A stretch of DNA of 64,000 bases from Sphingobacterium siyangense (GCF_007830445.1 NZ_VLKR01000007.1:145654-209653); one strand, 5' to 3'. Shown: positions 17,062-28,119, numbered from the stretch's first letter. The notes: generated by a model from the sequence alone, not told the origin. Program-made: numbers and translations.

Positions 17062-18120
17062 ATGAAGACGCAACAAGACATTAAAGAAATTATTTCCCGT
17101 ATCAACCAGGGAATAGCTTCAGAAGAAGATATAGTACAATTCCAGCTTTGGTACAATAGTTTTGATGATAAAGAAACGATACTCGATAGCAATCTCACAG
17201 CTGTCGAATTTAAAGATAAAAACTGGGCAGAGATTCACAGACGTATTGCACCCACTAAAGTACGGCGATTGCAATGGGCATGGGGAGTTGCCGCTGCACT
17301 GCTGCTGCTTTCTACAGCTGTAGTTTGGATCTGGTCAATTCAGCAAAAGGGAAATAGCAATGAAGTTTTTAGATCAGCGGCGTGGATTACAGATGCTTCG
17401 GGCCAAACTCAAGAAATTAGTAGCAGCTTACACGATTTTCTGGATTCGACGAGCTATGTGGATCTTAAAGAACATCATGATTTAAGAACCTTGGCAACAG
17501 CGCCAGGGGAGTTTACCAAAGTTATTCTCCCAGATGGCACTAAAGTGTCGCTAAATGCCGGATCGAAAATCGTCTTGTCTCCAGATTACGCCAAGGCGGC
17601 ACAAAGGACAATTTCATTGGAAGGAGAGGCTTACTTTGAAGTCGTTACAATACCCGGGCGCAGCTTTGTCGTAAAAACAGCAGATCAGCAGATCAAAGTT
17701 CTCGGTACAAAATTCAATGTCAGCGCTTATCCTAGTTTTGATAAAACAATTACCACACTGCACGAGGGGAAAATTGAGCTAAGCAATGGAAATCAAAATG
17801 TCATATTGCGCCCCAATAACATAGTTGTCAACAAAGATGGAGCTTTGTCTCTTCAACGGATGGTGAAGCTAGAGAAAGAGGCATGGCGCAAACTAGATTT
17901 TGAATTTGATAATGAATCTATTAAGACTGTACTTCATCAACTTAGCCAGTGGTACGGTTTTGAGCTCTCTTATCAGTCCGCTGTTCCTAACCAGCATATC
18001 TCTGGTAAAATAGTAAATGGCACAAAAACCTCAGATGTGCTTGAGATTATGAAAAACTTAACGAATGGGAATTTTCAGATGAAAGGCAACGTCCTCTATG
18101 TGAATTTCGCAAATAATTAA
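17062..18120 (+). CDS. FecR family anti-sigma factor
   Basis: 352-residue inner-membrane regulator. The N-terminal cytoplasmic segment (about 1-70, QDIKEIISRINQGIASEEDI) would hold the sigma factor. A single membrane helix lies at about 74-95 (AAALLLLSTAVVWIW). The periplasmic FecR domain includes VILPDGTKVSLNAGSKI, ISLEGEAYFEV and VLGTKFNVSAYP, and a C-terminal DUF4974-type module begins FEFDNESIKTVLHQLSQWYG. It is read with the sigma gene 62 nt upstream and with susC 10 nt downstream. Confidence 0.95.
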   Translation: MKTQQDIKEIISRINQGIASEEDIVQFQLWYNSFDDKETILDSNLTAVEFKDKNWAEIHRRIAPTKVRRLQWAWGVAAALLLLSTAVVWIWSIQQKGNSNEVFRSAAWITDASGQTQEISSSLHDFLDSTSYVDLKEHHDLRTLATAPGEFTKVILPDGTKVSLNAGSKIVLSPDYAKAAQRTISLEGEAYFEVVTIPGRSFVVKTADQQIKVLGTKFNVSAYPSFDKTITTLHEGKIELSNGNQNVILRPNNIVVNKDGALSLQRMVKLEKEAWRKLDFEFDNESIKTVLHQLSQWYGFELSYQSAVPNQHISGKIVNGTKTSDVLEIMKNLTNGNFQMKGNVLYVNFANN

Positions 18121-18130
18121 CCTTAATACA

Positions 18131-21100
18131 ATGAATGAAAAATTCTTTAAACGAAGCCCGGCTTTTTTAAATCCGGAATTGCTTTCGGTTAAACTAACCA
18201 CCTTAATGACAATTGGGCTATTGTCTTGTAGCATACAGCAAAGTTTCGCACAGCGAATTCATATCGATACAACCAAAAAGCCACTTAAAACAGTATTAAA
18301 GCAGATTGAAGAGCAGTCAGGTTATTCTTTTGTTTATGATGCAGGTATTGTAGAAAACACGTCTATGTTTCAGATTTCGCTTGATGAAGATGGGATTCAA
18401 GCTGCATTGTCGAAATTAGCTAAAGAGCTTCATGTTGACTATAAGATTGTTAATAAAACTATTACATTAACTCGGATCAAAGAAAAGGAGGGAACAATCT
18501 TGTTGAAAGGACGTGTGTCCATCGATGATCAGGATGGTAAATCTCCTTCATATCAAGCTGGTGTTAGTGTCGCTATCAAAGGAACTAATAAAGTTACCAG
18601 TACAAACAATATCGGCGAATTTAGTTTGGACGTTCCTATGGAGGCAACTATTGTGGTCAGTTACATCGGTTATAAACCCAGAGAAATTCCTGCTAAAGAT
18701 ATCAGAAAAAATCTCGCTATCGTGCTCCAAAAAAGTATGGATTATCTGGATGAAGTAATTGTAACAGCATATGGTACCAAAGAAGCGAGAGAGAACCAAA
18801 CAGGATCGGCTTTTACGATTACAAGAAAGGACCTCGATAACAGGCCTGCACTCCGGTTGGATGCTTTACTGGAAGGTGTCGTTCCAGGGGTCGAATTTAA
18901 TTCACAAGATGGGGGGACAAATAGCTCTGCAAGATCACGCTATAGCACTAGAATACGTGGAGAATCCTCTACCGTTGGCGGTACAACATCAAATGAGCCA
19001 TTATGGGTCGTAGATGGTGTGCCTTTGTATACTGGCGGAACGACTAATTCAATTCCTGGGATGCAAAATTCGATCAGTCCATTGACATATATAAATCCGA
19101 ATGATATTGAAAGTGTCACCGTACTTAAGGATGCCAGTGCAACGACAATTTATGGCGCAAATGGATCCAATGGTGTTATCCTGATAACAACCAAACGAGG
19201 AAAAGGAGCCCCAAAACTTACTTATTCATTTCGAACAGGGATAAATAGACGGCCATCAAGTCATCTCAACCAACTGAATGGTCGCCAATATTTAAACCTG
19301 GTCAAAGCCATGGGGATGGTTGATCAGTTGGGGAAAATTGATACCAGTCAGGATACACGGTGGGCAGATGTTTATAATCGTACTGGTTTTACTAATCTCC
19401 ACAGCCTAGGACTGTCGGGTTCAACAGATGCTGTTCATTATTTCCTCTCGGCCAATATCTATGACGAAAAACAGACCATTATCGGTAATTCTACAAAACG
19501 TTATGATGTGCGTTCAAACGTAAGTGGGAATGTGGGTAAACGTTTGGTTTTGAACAGTACACTTGCTGCTTCTTATTCTAAAGATGACATGTTCAATCCA
19601 GGCAATGCTTATTTTCAGTACAGCCCATTGATTAGTCCATTTGGTCCAAATGGTGAGTATATTGAGCGAGATCCAAATGGCGGGCTTTTACAGGGTATGC
19701 CTGGTCTGATCGATCAAAATGAACAAAAACAAGCAACCGCACATGTTTTGGGAACCTTAGGATTTACTTATCAACTATGGGATGGATTAGTCTTTACAAA
19801 CCTTAATGGTGCGGATTTTACCAGCGCCAATGAAGATCAGTACTTTTCAATGTATAATTACACGGGCTCTTCCAGTAACGGCGAGGCCTATCGAGGGCAG
19901 TCACAGGTTTTAAACTTAATCAGTACAAATACCTTAGCATTTAAGCGTACTATTTTTAAAGGTGATTTTGATGTTGTACTGGGAACCGAAGCACGAAAAG
20001 AAGAACGTAGATCTGTTTCCGCTACGGGAAGTAATTTTCCAAATGACTATATCCGGGAAGTCGGCTTTGTAGCCACTGATAATCGTCTTGGCACAACAAG
20101 CCGCGATAAACAAACGTTACTTTCCTATTTTGGGCGTGCCGGTTACGTATATGATAAACGTTATGCAATAAACTATACCTATCGAAAAGATGGCAGTTCC
20201 AATTTTGGGAAAGATGTAAAATGGGGAACCTTTAGTTCTGTCGGTGCGGCATGGACAATAAGCAATGAGGCTTTTTGGCCAAAAAATAAGATTGTTGATT
20301 TCTTGAAATTTAAGGCATCCTACGGAAATAATGGTAACTCTCGATTTAATTCAGCTTATGCTAGTGGTATTTACAAATACGATTCCAATTATAGTTACGG
20401 GGGGAGTTCTGGAACGACGATGTCGAGAGGTGTGAATGACGGACTGAAATGGGAAACAACAAAAATGCTCAATACAGGGATAGATTTTAGATTGTTAGGT
20501 CGGTGGAATGTAGCGGCCGAATACTATCGAAATGTTACCCACGATATGATTGACGATGCCTATGTATCTATGGTGACAGGCTTTAGACGTACTTATCAAA
20601 ACGTCGGAAAAATGCAAAATGCAGGTGTGGAGTTGAGTGTCAATGGAGCAATACTACAAAAGGAAAACTTTAATTGGAATGCAACGTTCATTTTATCTTC
20701 AAATAGAAACAAAGTGTTGCAGTTAAATGAAGATATTGACCGTGTTTCGGGCAATACGATCATGAGAAAAGGATATAATTCCCGCTCTTACTACCTTGTG
20801 CGTTGGGCAGGTGTGGATCCTTCTACAGGAGATCCAATGTGGTATGATTTGGATGGCAATGTAACTAAAGTATATAATACAGAAAATCGTGTGCTTGTTG
20901 GAGATTCAACCCCGCAATATTATGGAGGACTAACGAATTATGTTAATTATAAAAACTGGAATTTTTCAATTTTTTTCAAATATTCAAAAGGAGGCTATTA
21001 TTTTGATCAGGCAACTAGAAATAATGGATTGGATGGTCTTAATATTTTGAGTGGCAATCAATCCATTGATATGCTGAATTCTTGGTATTTTCCGGGGCAG

Positions 21101-21454
21101 CTGGCAACTTCTCCACGACTTTCGAATACAAGTACCTCATCTATTATGAACTCCACCCGCTTTTTATTGGACAAAACATACCTTAAGTTAGATAATATCA
21201 GTGTAGGATATACTTTTAATAGCGGTCTAATTCGCCGATTAAAGTTAGATCATATTTCAGTTACCGCTATGGCGAGTAATATTGCGATGTGGACTCCATA
21301 TTCATCGAAAAAAGGATCAATAAAAAATTATGAAGTTTTAGCTAAACAGTATGGTGTAACAAGCGGAAGCGTAGTTGACAATACCTATGCAAATATGCTT
21401 TCAGAATCCAGTCGCGTGCTTAATTATTCAATGGGTATCAATATCGGTTTTTAA
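18131..21454 (+). CDS. SusC family TonB-linked transporter with STN signalling domain
   Basis: 1107-residue outer-membrane transporter and signal transducer. After a long signal sequence (ending QQSFA|QRI) comes an STN domain at about 45-95 (DTTKKPLKTVLKQIEEQSGY) that contacts FecR. A carboxypeptidase-regulatory-like domain (about 125-200), a TonB box region (DEVIVTAYGTKEAREN), a plug with YGANGSNGVILITTKRGKG, and the barrel follow. The STN domain and the adjacent sigma/FecR genes show that this is a self-regulating uptake locus. The SusD partner starts 12 nt downstream. Confidence 0.96.
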   Translation: MNEKFFKRSPAFLNPELLSVKLTTLMTIGLLSCSIQQSFAQRIHIDTTKKPLKTVLKQIEEQSGYSFVYDAGIVENTSMFQISLDEDGIQAALSKLAKELHVDYKIVNKTITLTRIKEKEGTILLKGRVSIDDQDGKSPSYQAGVSVAIKGTNKVTSTNNIGEFSLDVPMEATIVVSYIGYKPREIPAKDIRKNLAIVLQKSMDYLDEVIVTAYGTKEARENQTGSAFTITRKDLDNRPALRLDALLEGVVPGVEFNSQDGGTNSSARSRYSTRIRGESSTVGGTTSNEPLWVVDGVPLYTGGTTNSIPGMQNSISPLTYINPNDIESVTVLKDASATTIYGANGSNGVILITTKRGKGAPKLTYSFRTGINRRPSSHLNQLNGRQYLNLVKAMGMVDQLGKIDTSQDTRWADVYNRTGFTNLHSLGLSGSTDAVHYFLSANIYDEKQTIIGNSTKRYDVRSNVSGNVGKRLVLNSTLAASYSKDDMFNPGNAYFQYSPLISPFGPNGEYIERDPNGGLLQGMPGLIDQNEQKQATAHVLGTLGFTYQLWDGLVFTNLNGADFTSANEDQYFSMYNYTGSSSNGEAYRGQSQVLNLISTNTLAFKRTIFKGDFDVVLGTEARKEERRSVSATGSNFPNDYIREVGFVATDNRLGTTSRDKQTLLSYFGRAGYVYDKRYAINYTYRKDGSSNFGKDVKWGTFSSVGAAWTISNEAFWPKNKIVDFLKFKASYGNNGNSRFNSAYASGIYKYDSNYSYGGSSGTTMSRGVNDGLKWETTKMLNTGIDFRLLGRWNVAAEYYRNVTHDMIDDAYVSMVTGFRRTYQNVGKMQNAGVELSVNGAILQKENFNWNATFILSSNRNKVLQLNEDIDRVSGNTIMRKGYNSRSYYLVRWAGVDPSTGDPMWYDLDGNVTKVYNTENRVLVGDSTPQYYGGLTNYVNYKNWNFSIFFKYSKGGYYFDQATRNNGLDGLNILSGNQSIDMLNSWYFPGQLATSPRLSNTSTSSIMNSTRFLLDKTYLKLDNISVGYTFNSGLIRRLKLDHISVTAMASNIAMWTPYSSKKGSIKNYEVLAKQYGVTSGSVVDNTYANMLSESSRVLNYSMGINIGF

Positions 21455-21466
21455 TCAGAATTTAAC

Positions 21467-22921
21467 ATGAAGTTATTTAAATATACAGTAATCGCGGTGT
21501 CATTATCGTTGGCAAGTTGCGGTAAATCATTTTTGGAAGTTGAACCCATAGGACAACTCGGCAAAGAGCAACTATTTTCTGATTTAAATGGTATGCGGGA
21601 TGCACTTGTTGGTAGTTATAACCTCACCTCGCGTTTTTTTCAGTCACAGTATGGGATATATGGCGATTTACGTGGCGATGATATACAACGCATCACAAAT
21701 GGTACGCAAAATTATATGTTAACGGACTATAACTATACTTTTGATGAAGAAGATGGAACTGGTGGGACTTTAGCCATATGGTCAACAGGCTATGAGGCCA
21801 TTAATAATATCAATAATATTATTAACTCTGCTGAAACGGTGCGTAAATCACTAAATGGTAGGTCTGACGATTTTAATAGCTATATGGGACAGAGCCACGT
21901 TTTGCGTGGACTACTATTTTTTGCATTGGCAAATGTCTATGCACAGCATTATACGTATACAGCGGATGGAAGTCATCCGGGAATTCCTATTCCTACAGTA
22001 ACACCATTACCGAGTGAGCGCGTGCCCAGGGCAAGTATGAAAGATACCTATGCGCAAATCATAGCTGATCTAGAACAGGGAATTACCTTTTTGGGAAATT
22101 CAACAGGAAAGACTAAGATATATGCTTCAGCAGATGCCGCACGAGCCCTTTTGTCGAGGATATATCTATACATGGGGCGTTATGAAGATGTAATTAACTA
22201 TTCTTCAGTAGTATTGACCGATGGAAAGTACAAATTGGTGAATGCCGAAGATTATAAAAATATGTTCATTTCGGATAGTCAGTTTTCAGATTTTAACAGC
22301 ATTAATTCTGAAGTGATCTGGCAGCTAAATCTGACTATTAGGTCTTCAAATTTTATGTCAAGCTTCTATTCTGATAGAGTTGCGTTTTTAGCCTATCCTT
22401 CAGACAATTTTTTAAATTTATTAGGCACAGATGATATCCGTAAATCAATGTTTGAACTACAATCAAGTTCGAAGAGATACATGTCTCTTAAGAATGGGAA
22501 GTATTCAACAACAACTGATTTGAATTGGCCTGTCAATTTTAAAGTGATCCGGTCTGCCGAACTCTATCTAAATAGAGCGGAAGCATATTTTCATACTCAA
22601 CAATATAATTTGGCGATTGAAGACTTAAAAACCGTTAGAGCGAGGGCACTAGGTAAAAATACCGCGGAAATTGTTGTCGAATATACTTCACCAAATGAAT
22701 TGTTGGAATTGATAAAATTGGAAAGACGCAAGGAATTGGCTTTTGAAGGCCAGCGTATCTACGATATCATGCGTTATAAAGAATCGCTGGATCGTGGGAC
22801 CGGATGTAACTCGGCAAACTGTCAGATAAATTATCCCAATGATCTGTTTATTCTTCCTATTCCAAAATCAGAATTAGATGCCAATAAATCCATCACTCCC
22901 AATCCCACTGTAAATAAATAA
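21467..22921 (+). CDS. RagB/SusD family nutrient-binding lipoprotein
   Basis: 484-residue surface lipoprotein (lipobox SLASC, Cys at about 18). SusD-type elements include SHVLRGLLFFALANVYAQHY, the TPR-like helices ARALLSRIYLYMGRYEDVI, and the C-terminal signature RSAELYLNRAEAYFH and RRKELAFEGQRIYDIMRY. It is the lid of the SusC transporter encoded upstream. Confidence 0.96.
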   Translation: MKLFKYTVIAVSLSLASCGKSFLEVEPIGQLGKEQLFSDLNGMRDALVGSYNLTSRFFQSQYGIYGDLRGDDIQRITNGTQNYMLTDYNYTFDEEDGTGGTLAIWSTGYEAINNINNIINSAETVRKSLNGRSDDFNSYMGQSHVLRGLLFFALANVYAQHYTYTADGSHPGIPIPTVTPLPSERVPRASMKDTYAQIIADLEQGITFLGNSTGKTKIYASADAARALLSRIYLYMGRYEDVINYSSVVLTDGKYKLVNAEDYKNMFISDSQFSDFNSINSEVIWQLNLTIRSSNFMSSFYSDRVAFLAYPSDNFLNLLGTDDIRKSMFELQSSSKRYMSLKNGKYSTTTDLNWPVNFKVIRSAELYLNRAEAYFHTQQYNLAIEDLKTVRARALGKNTAEIVVEYTSPNELLELIKLERRKELAFEGQRIYDIMRYKESLDRGTGCNSANCQINYPNDLFILPIPKSELDANKSITPNPTVNK

Positions 22922-22923
22922 AA

Positions 22924-23379
22924 ATGAAAAATATCCTATTTTTAATGAGTTTCATCTCCCTGCTATTTTTAGCTTGTAATAAAGAATTAGAAACTCCATA
23001 TGATCATCCTTTTTTCTATATCCACCAAAATAACGTTTCGGAAATAACTGTGCAGGCTAACAGAAATGAGTCGGTTGACTATAAAGTTTATTTCAGTACA
23101 AAAACACAGTTCGAAGCCATTGAAGTGGATTATGAAGTGGTGGCGGGCGATGGCCTTAAAACGGGCGTAGATTACGAAGTTATTAATTCGGGTTCGTCGC
23201 TTTTGTTTAAGCCAGGTGTCGTAGAAATGCCTATAACAATACGCTGGATTAATCATTCGATAGAAGAAGGTAAAGACAATACATTAACTATTCGTCTGCT
23301 CAGAAACGATAAAAATATTACACTTGGCCTACCCGGCCCTGATCATAAACAATCCAGTCTGAAAATTACTAAAATATAG
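22924..23379 (+). CDS. Small surface lipoprotein of the SusCD locus
   Basis: 151-residue lipoprotein (lipobox LLFLAC) with a beta-rich mature part (NESVDYKVYFSTKTQFEAIE, VVEMPITIRWINHS) resembling a Calx-beta or DUF4843-type beta-sandwich. Such short lipoproteins often follow susD and bind substrate on the cell surface. It lies 2 nt after susD and 5 nt before the M16 gene, so it is co-transcribed. Confidence 0.7.
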   Translation: MKNILFLMSFISLLFLACNKELETPYDHPFFYIHQNNVSEITVQANRNESVDYKVYFSTKTQFEAIEVDYEVVAGDGLKTGVDYEVINSGSSLLFKPGVVEMPITIRWINHSIEEGKDNTLTIRLLRNDKNITLGLPGPDHKQSSLKITKI

Positions 23380-23384
23380 AACAT

Positions 23385-26192
23385 ATGGATATTCTGAAAA
23401 AAACAATAGGGATATTGTGTGTTCTTCTTGTATCATTCATACAGCTGAAAGCGCAGGACCTTAAACAGGATCCAAAGTTGTTGCGTGGAAAATTAAAAAA
23501 TGGCTTTCAGTATTTTATTTATCCTAATAATACGAATAATCAGCAGACTGCTATACAGCTTTTTGTCAATGCCGGCAGTCTACAGGAAGAGGATAATCAG
23601 TTGGGATTAGCCCATTTTGTTGAACACATGGCTTTTAATGGAAGTAAGCACTATCCAAAAAATGAAGTCATCACCTACTTGGAGTCTTTGGGCGTTAAAT
23701 TTGGGGCTGACTTAAATGCACATACCTCCTATGATGAAACGGTTTATAAAATCACGATCGATAGCAAGTCGAAGGAAAACTTAGAGAAAGCGCTTGATAT
23801 CGTTAGCGACTGGGCGTTCAATCTTAGTTTCGATTCTTTGGAAATCGAAAAGGAGCGCGGCATCATCATAGAAGAATGGCGGACCAAGGAAGGTCTTTCT
23901 GCCCGCCTGAGCGATCAGACCCTGCCTTTGATCTTTTCTCATTCCCGTTACGGCCTTCGTAAACCGATTGGCACGCTGGATATATTGCGTAATTTTCGTC
24001 GGCCGACGCTGGTAGATTTTTATCAAAAATGGTATAGGCCAAACCTAATGGGATTGGCTGTCGTAACAAACCAAGATCCAAAAGCAGTTGAGAAGATGAT
24101 CAAAAAGCTTTTTGGAAAAGCTAAAAACAGAAAACCAGAAACAAAGCGCATTTCATATAGCTTGGCAAATCATACCGATACACTTTTTAATATCTATACG
24201 GACAAAGAGGCCAATAGTATTGACTTTAGTTATATTGGGATTTTGCCGGCTAGCAAAGCTGTAAAGACGGAAGCTGATTTTTTTGAAAATTTAAAACGTA
24301 GTGCAGTAAATGCACTTTTAAAGAAAAGATTTGATCGAATTGCCCAGTTGGACGACAGTTACAAAAGTGCTTCCATGTCGGTCTCTGATCTTTTACTGAA
24401 CAATGGACTTTCTGTTGGTGGAGCTACCTTGTACGAGGGGCAGATCAAATCTGGAATTTCTAAATATTTGAAAGAACGCGAACGTATTTTGCGCTATGGA
24501 TTTACCTCTTCAGAACTGTCTGATTATAGAGAGCAATACAAAAGACAGCTTCAACGCGCGCCGGAGAACAAAGAACTAAATGCCAATATCATGTTGAGCC
24601 AATTAAAAGATGTCTTTTTTACTGGCCAAATATTAATGGATAAGGAACAACGTAATGGGCAGATATTACGTGATCTGGATAGACTCGATTCTTTAAACCT
24701 CCTGCATCATCTCCAGGGTTATTTTAAGCCGGGAAATACAGCTGTGATGCTAACCGCCCCTGAACGCCTAATGGCAGAGGTGCCCAACGAAAGTGTTTTG
24801 CGCCAGTTGTTCGCAGAGTCCGCCGAGGCAGATTTGAAGAAATGGACAGATCATATTGAAATACCCCAGCAATTGCTGAGCGATCTGCCTATATCCGGTA
24901 AAGTGATACAAAAGAAACTGATCAACGAGGTCGGTGTGACCGAATGGCAACTTTCCAATGGCGCCAGATTTTTTTTGAAGAAAAATGATAGTAGAAAAAA
25001 TCATATTCAACTAACAGCCTTTAGAAAAGGCGGTTTTATTGCTATGGACAGCTCCGATTATGTCAACGCTGTGTATGCCAAAAATATAATTGGAGCCAGT
25101 GGTGCGGGGGCATTTACGCGGGCGGCATTAACAAAATTTTTAAATGGAAACTCAGCGTCGGCCACGTTTATGATAGCGCCAAATCGAGAGGGACTGTCGG
25201 CGTCAGCTAATCAAAAGGATATCAAGTCTATGTTTGAGCTGATTTACCTCAAATGGACTCAGCCTCGTGTCGATGAGAAAATTTTTGGAAGCATCAAAAA
25301 GCAAGGGTTAGATGCCGCCAGGAATAAAAAATTCAATGTGATGGATGCCTATAATCAAGCGATCAATAAAGCTATAGGGGCGGACGATTTGGAAGAAAAT
25401 ACACTTTCGGTCGAACGCATTGAAAAGGATCTACAGATTGATCGTATTGTACCAGTATTCAAGGAACGTTTCCATTCAGCTAAAGATTTTGATTTTGTGC
25501 TCGTCGGTGATTTTGATATAGATAGTATTCAAGCATTTGTAGAACAGTATATAGCGGCACTTCCTACAGGATATTACCGCAGTGAGCAGCGGATGCCAGC
25601 TTATAAACAACGCCAAGATCAAGAAATTGTCCAATATGCAGGCCAGGCAGAAAAGGCCACGGTTAACTTGTTCTATCAGACCACTTCTACACATTATGAT
25701 TACCCTGAGATACTAAAAAATGAACTTTTGGAAAATGTGCTCAAGGTTAAACTCCGAAAAAATTTGAGAGAAGAGCAGTCAGGCGTATATGGCGTAGGTG
25801 TTAGTGTCAGTGCAACTTCTGAACCGACCGATTTGATGCGTACACGCATTAATTTTACCTGCGAACCTTCAAGAGCAGAGTTTTTGATCGGACAAGTTCA
25901 GGTCGAACTTGATAAAATCATAAAAGATCCGTCTTACTTTATTGAAGAACTTAATAATGCTAAAGTACAAATGTACCAGGTATACGACAAACAATTTGGA
26001 AAAGATACATTTTGGAGTGCAGAACTGCGCAACCATGTTTATTATGGTTTTGGAACCTGGTCATTCTTTACCAGTTATAAGCAAATGCTTGATCAGATAA
26101 AAGCTGCGGACATTGCCGATTATGCTAAACTTAAGCTTAATAAAGCCTACAAAGTAAAGGCGGTATTATTACCAGAAAATTTAAAGAAATAA
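23385..26192 (+). CDS. M16 family zinc metallopeptidase
   Basis: 935-residue exported peptidase (signal peptide ending IQLKA|QDLK) with two M16 halves. The inverted zinc motif HxxEH is present as LAHFVEHMAFNGS, and the third ligand region is IEKERGIIIEEW about 75 residues later. The C-terminal half (from about 510) has the usual inactive M16 repeats. M16 enzymes cut peptides inside a closed chamber. In a SusCD operon this suggests that the imported substrate is a peptide or small protein, an inference supported by the absence of glycosidases in this operon. Confidence 0.92.
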   Translation: MDILKKTIGILCVLLVSFIQLKAQDLKQDPKLLRGKLKNGFQYFIYPNNTNNQQTAIQLFVNAGSLQEEDNQLGLAHFVEHMAFNGSKHYPKNEVITYLESLGVKFGADLNAHTSYDETVYKITIDSKSKENLEKALDIVSDWAFNLSFDSLEIEKERGIIIEEWRTKEGLSARLSDQTLPLIFSHSRYGLRKPIGTLDILRNFRRPTLVDFYQKWYRPNLMGLAVVTNQDPKAVEKMIKKLFGKAKNRKPETKRISYSLANHTDTLFNIYTDKEANSIDFSYIGILPASKAVKTEADFFENLKRSAVNALLKKRFDRIAQLDDSYKSASMSVSDLLLNNGLSVGGATLYEGQIKSGISKYLKERERILRYGFTSSELSDYREQYKRQLQRAPENKELNANIMLSQLKDVFFTGQILMDKEQRNGQILRDLDRLDSLNLLHHLQGYFKPGNTAVMLTAPERLMAEVPNESVLRQLFAESAEADLKKWTDHIEIPQQLLSDLPISGKVIQKKLINEVGVTEWQLSNGARFFLKKNDSRKNHIQLTAFRKGGFIAMDSSDYVNAVYAKNIIGASGAGAFTRAALTKFLNGNSASATFMIAPNREGLSASANQKDIKSMFELIYLKWTQPRVDEKIFGSIKKQGLDAARNKKFNVMDAYNQAINKAIGADDLEENTLSVERIEKDLQIDRIVPVFKERFHSAKDFDFVLVGDFDIDSIQAFVEQYIAALPTGYYRSEQRMPAYKQRQDQEIVQYAGQAEKATVNLFYQTTSTHYDYPEILKNELLENVLKVKLRKNLREEQSGVYGVGVSVSATSEPTDLMRTRINFTCEPSRAEFLIGQVQVELDKIIKDPSYFIEELNNAKVQMYQVYDKQFGKDTFWSAELRNHVYYGFGTWSFFTSYKQMLDQIKAADIADYAKLKLNKAYKVKAVLLPENLKK

Positions 26193-26276
26193 TTCATACA
26201 GATGAAATGGTCAGCGATATATCAGACAAGTTTGATAAAGATAAGACCTAAGCTTCATCATCATAAAAATATAGGG

Positions 26277-28052
26277 ATGAAAAAACACTATTGTTTAATA
26301 TTGATCACGATGATCTTTAGTCTGTTTCTTCTCGGATGCAAACAGGAGGCATTACTTGCAGATAATGTACAGTTGCAATCCTTTTCTTTTGACCCTTCAA
26401 GCAATCCGGGCCTTAAAGATGCAGTATATGGTACGATTGAAGGACAGCATATTTCTATTCGTGTGCCCAACTCGGTCGATATCACAAAAGCAGTACCTTC
26501 ATTTAAGGTTGCCTCGGAGAAATTGGTTGCATACGTTGGGAAAAATATTCAGGAATCTGGGGTTACAGCTGTCGATCTTTCCAAAGCAACTGTCTACCGT
26601 TTTGTGACACCAAACGGAATGTCGGAATATAGCGTTTCGGCACAAAAGTCGGGATCTATTCTTTCCTTTGGTTTCTATGCCACTGATAATCCAGATTATT
26701 TGTTTCGCGATTATCCCGCTACAATAAGCAAACTTGATATCAAAGTAGATCTACCTGTAGATGCCGATATCACCAAGTTGGTTGCCCGATATACTGTCAA
26801 CGACGGCACAGTACTGAAGTCCAATGGTACCGATTTTAAAAGCAAGGAAACCATTTTAGATTATTCCAATCCCCAAACCCTGACATTGCAGGATTTAGAA
26901 AGTGGTACATCCGAAAGTTTTGTTGTTCAGGTAGGTAGGTTGACGGCGCCTGTGTGGACAAAAGTAGAGTTGCCTGATTTCTTGGGATCAGAAAATGTGA
27001 ATGAATCGACATTGGAATTCAACCCAGTAACAGGACAATTGTATGTTGCGGTCCAAACAAATGGAGGTACCGACGAACAAAAGAAAGGTATTATTGGACT
27101 GTATAATAGCGAAACTAAGCAATGGGAGCCAGTGGGGCCGGCAACTGGATTTACTCCAACTCGAGCAAATTTGATTTCCTTGGATTTCTCTAAACAAGGA
27201 ATTCCTTATGCTGCATTTAGAGATTACACGGCAGGAACCAACGCACAGTATGCATCGTTAATGAAGTATGAAAATAATGCATGGTCTCTCGTGGGTAAAC
27301 AACAAGGATCTTTTACTAAGGTCAATTATCTAACCCTCAAGATAGATGAAAATGATAAGCCTTATATAGGCTATACAATAGATGATAGGACAGGGAATCC
27401 TTATCCTTATCGAGGTACTTACGCTGAATCGTATCAATCTGGCGCCTGGACTGGGCAGACATTTTCTCAGTCGACCACAGGATACTATGCAAAAATGTTT
27501 AAAGGAGCTGATCACAAATTGTATTATGCGGTTATGGATTTGACAGCTGGTACATCCCTTCGTAAACCTTCAATTTATCGCTTAGACGGCGATCGATGGA
27601 CATTGGTTGGTACGGTCAGAGTTGGCCCAGCCGAATCTAACTTCGGTGGTTTCAATATCGATCTTGATGTGACTGCGGACGGGCAGATATATATGGCTTA
27701 CCAATCTAATTCTCCGACTTATAAAACATTTGTTATGCATTGGAATGGACAGAGTTGGTCACAATTGGGGGAAGGTTTTAGTCAGACGACAAGCAGTACG
27801 TCACAACGGAATAACCTGGCTATAAAATTGCATCCTGATGGTCGTATATTTTTAGCTTATGGTGATGCTAATAACGGCATAAAGGTGACAACTTTTAATG
27901 AAGAAACTCGAAATTGGAACGCTGGTGATCAACTGTCGGCAGAAAATGGTGATAAGTATGAAATGCGAATAAGCAAAGAGGGGATTCCATATTTAATAAC
28001 TATTATAAATGACAAAGCTGCCCTTTTCAAATACGATATTCCCGGATTATAA
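26277..28052 (+). CDS. Surface lipoprotein with Ig-like domains and a propeller-like C-terminus
   Basis: The frame opens at 26202, but the ATG at 26277 has an AGGG upstream and starts a lipoprotein signal peptide (SLFLLGC), so it is preferred; the product is about 591 residues. Two N-terminal beta-sandwich repeats of the DUF5018 type (ISIRVPNSVDITKAVPSF and LDIKVDLPVDADITKLVARY) precede a repetitive region with recurring WS/WT blades, such as NNAWSLVGKQQGSFT, GDRWTLVGTVRVG and GQSWSQLGEGF, typical of a beta-propeller. No catalytic motif is recognised. It is likely a surface binding protein of the same operon. Confidence 0.75.
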   Translation: MKKHYCLILITMIFSLFLLGCKQEALLADNVQLQSFSFDPSSNPGLKDAVYGTIEGQHISIRVPNSVDITKAVPSFKVASEKLVAYVGKNIQESGVTAVDLSKATVYRFVTPNGMSEYSVSAQKSGSILSFGFYATDNPDYLFRDYPATISKLDIKVDLPVDADITKLVARYTVNDGTVLKSNGTDFKSKETILDYSNPQTLTLQDLESGTSESFVVQVGRLTAPVWTKVELPDFLGSENVNESTLEFNPVTGQLYVAVQTNGGTDEQKKGIIGLYNSETKQWEPVGPATGFTPTRANLISLDFSKQGIPYAAFRDYTAGTNAQYASLMKYENNAWSLVGKQQGSFTKVNYLTLKIDENDKPYIGYTIDDRTGNPYPYRGTYAESYQSGAWTGQTFSQSTTGYYAKMFKGADHKLYYAVMDLTAGTSLRKPSIYRLDGDRWTLVGTVRVGPAESNFGGFNIDLDVTADGQIYMAYQSNSPTYKTFVMHWNGQSWSQLGEGFSQTTSSTSQRNNLAIKLHPDGRIFLAYGDANNGIKVTTFNEETRNWNAGDQLSAENGDKYEMRISKEGIPYLITIINDKAALFKYDIPGL

Positions 28053-28119
28053 TATAGTTCAGGTCACGGTCGGATGGAGATAATTATCTGATCGTGATTT
28101 GATTTTAGCAACGAGCGAT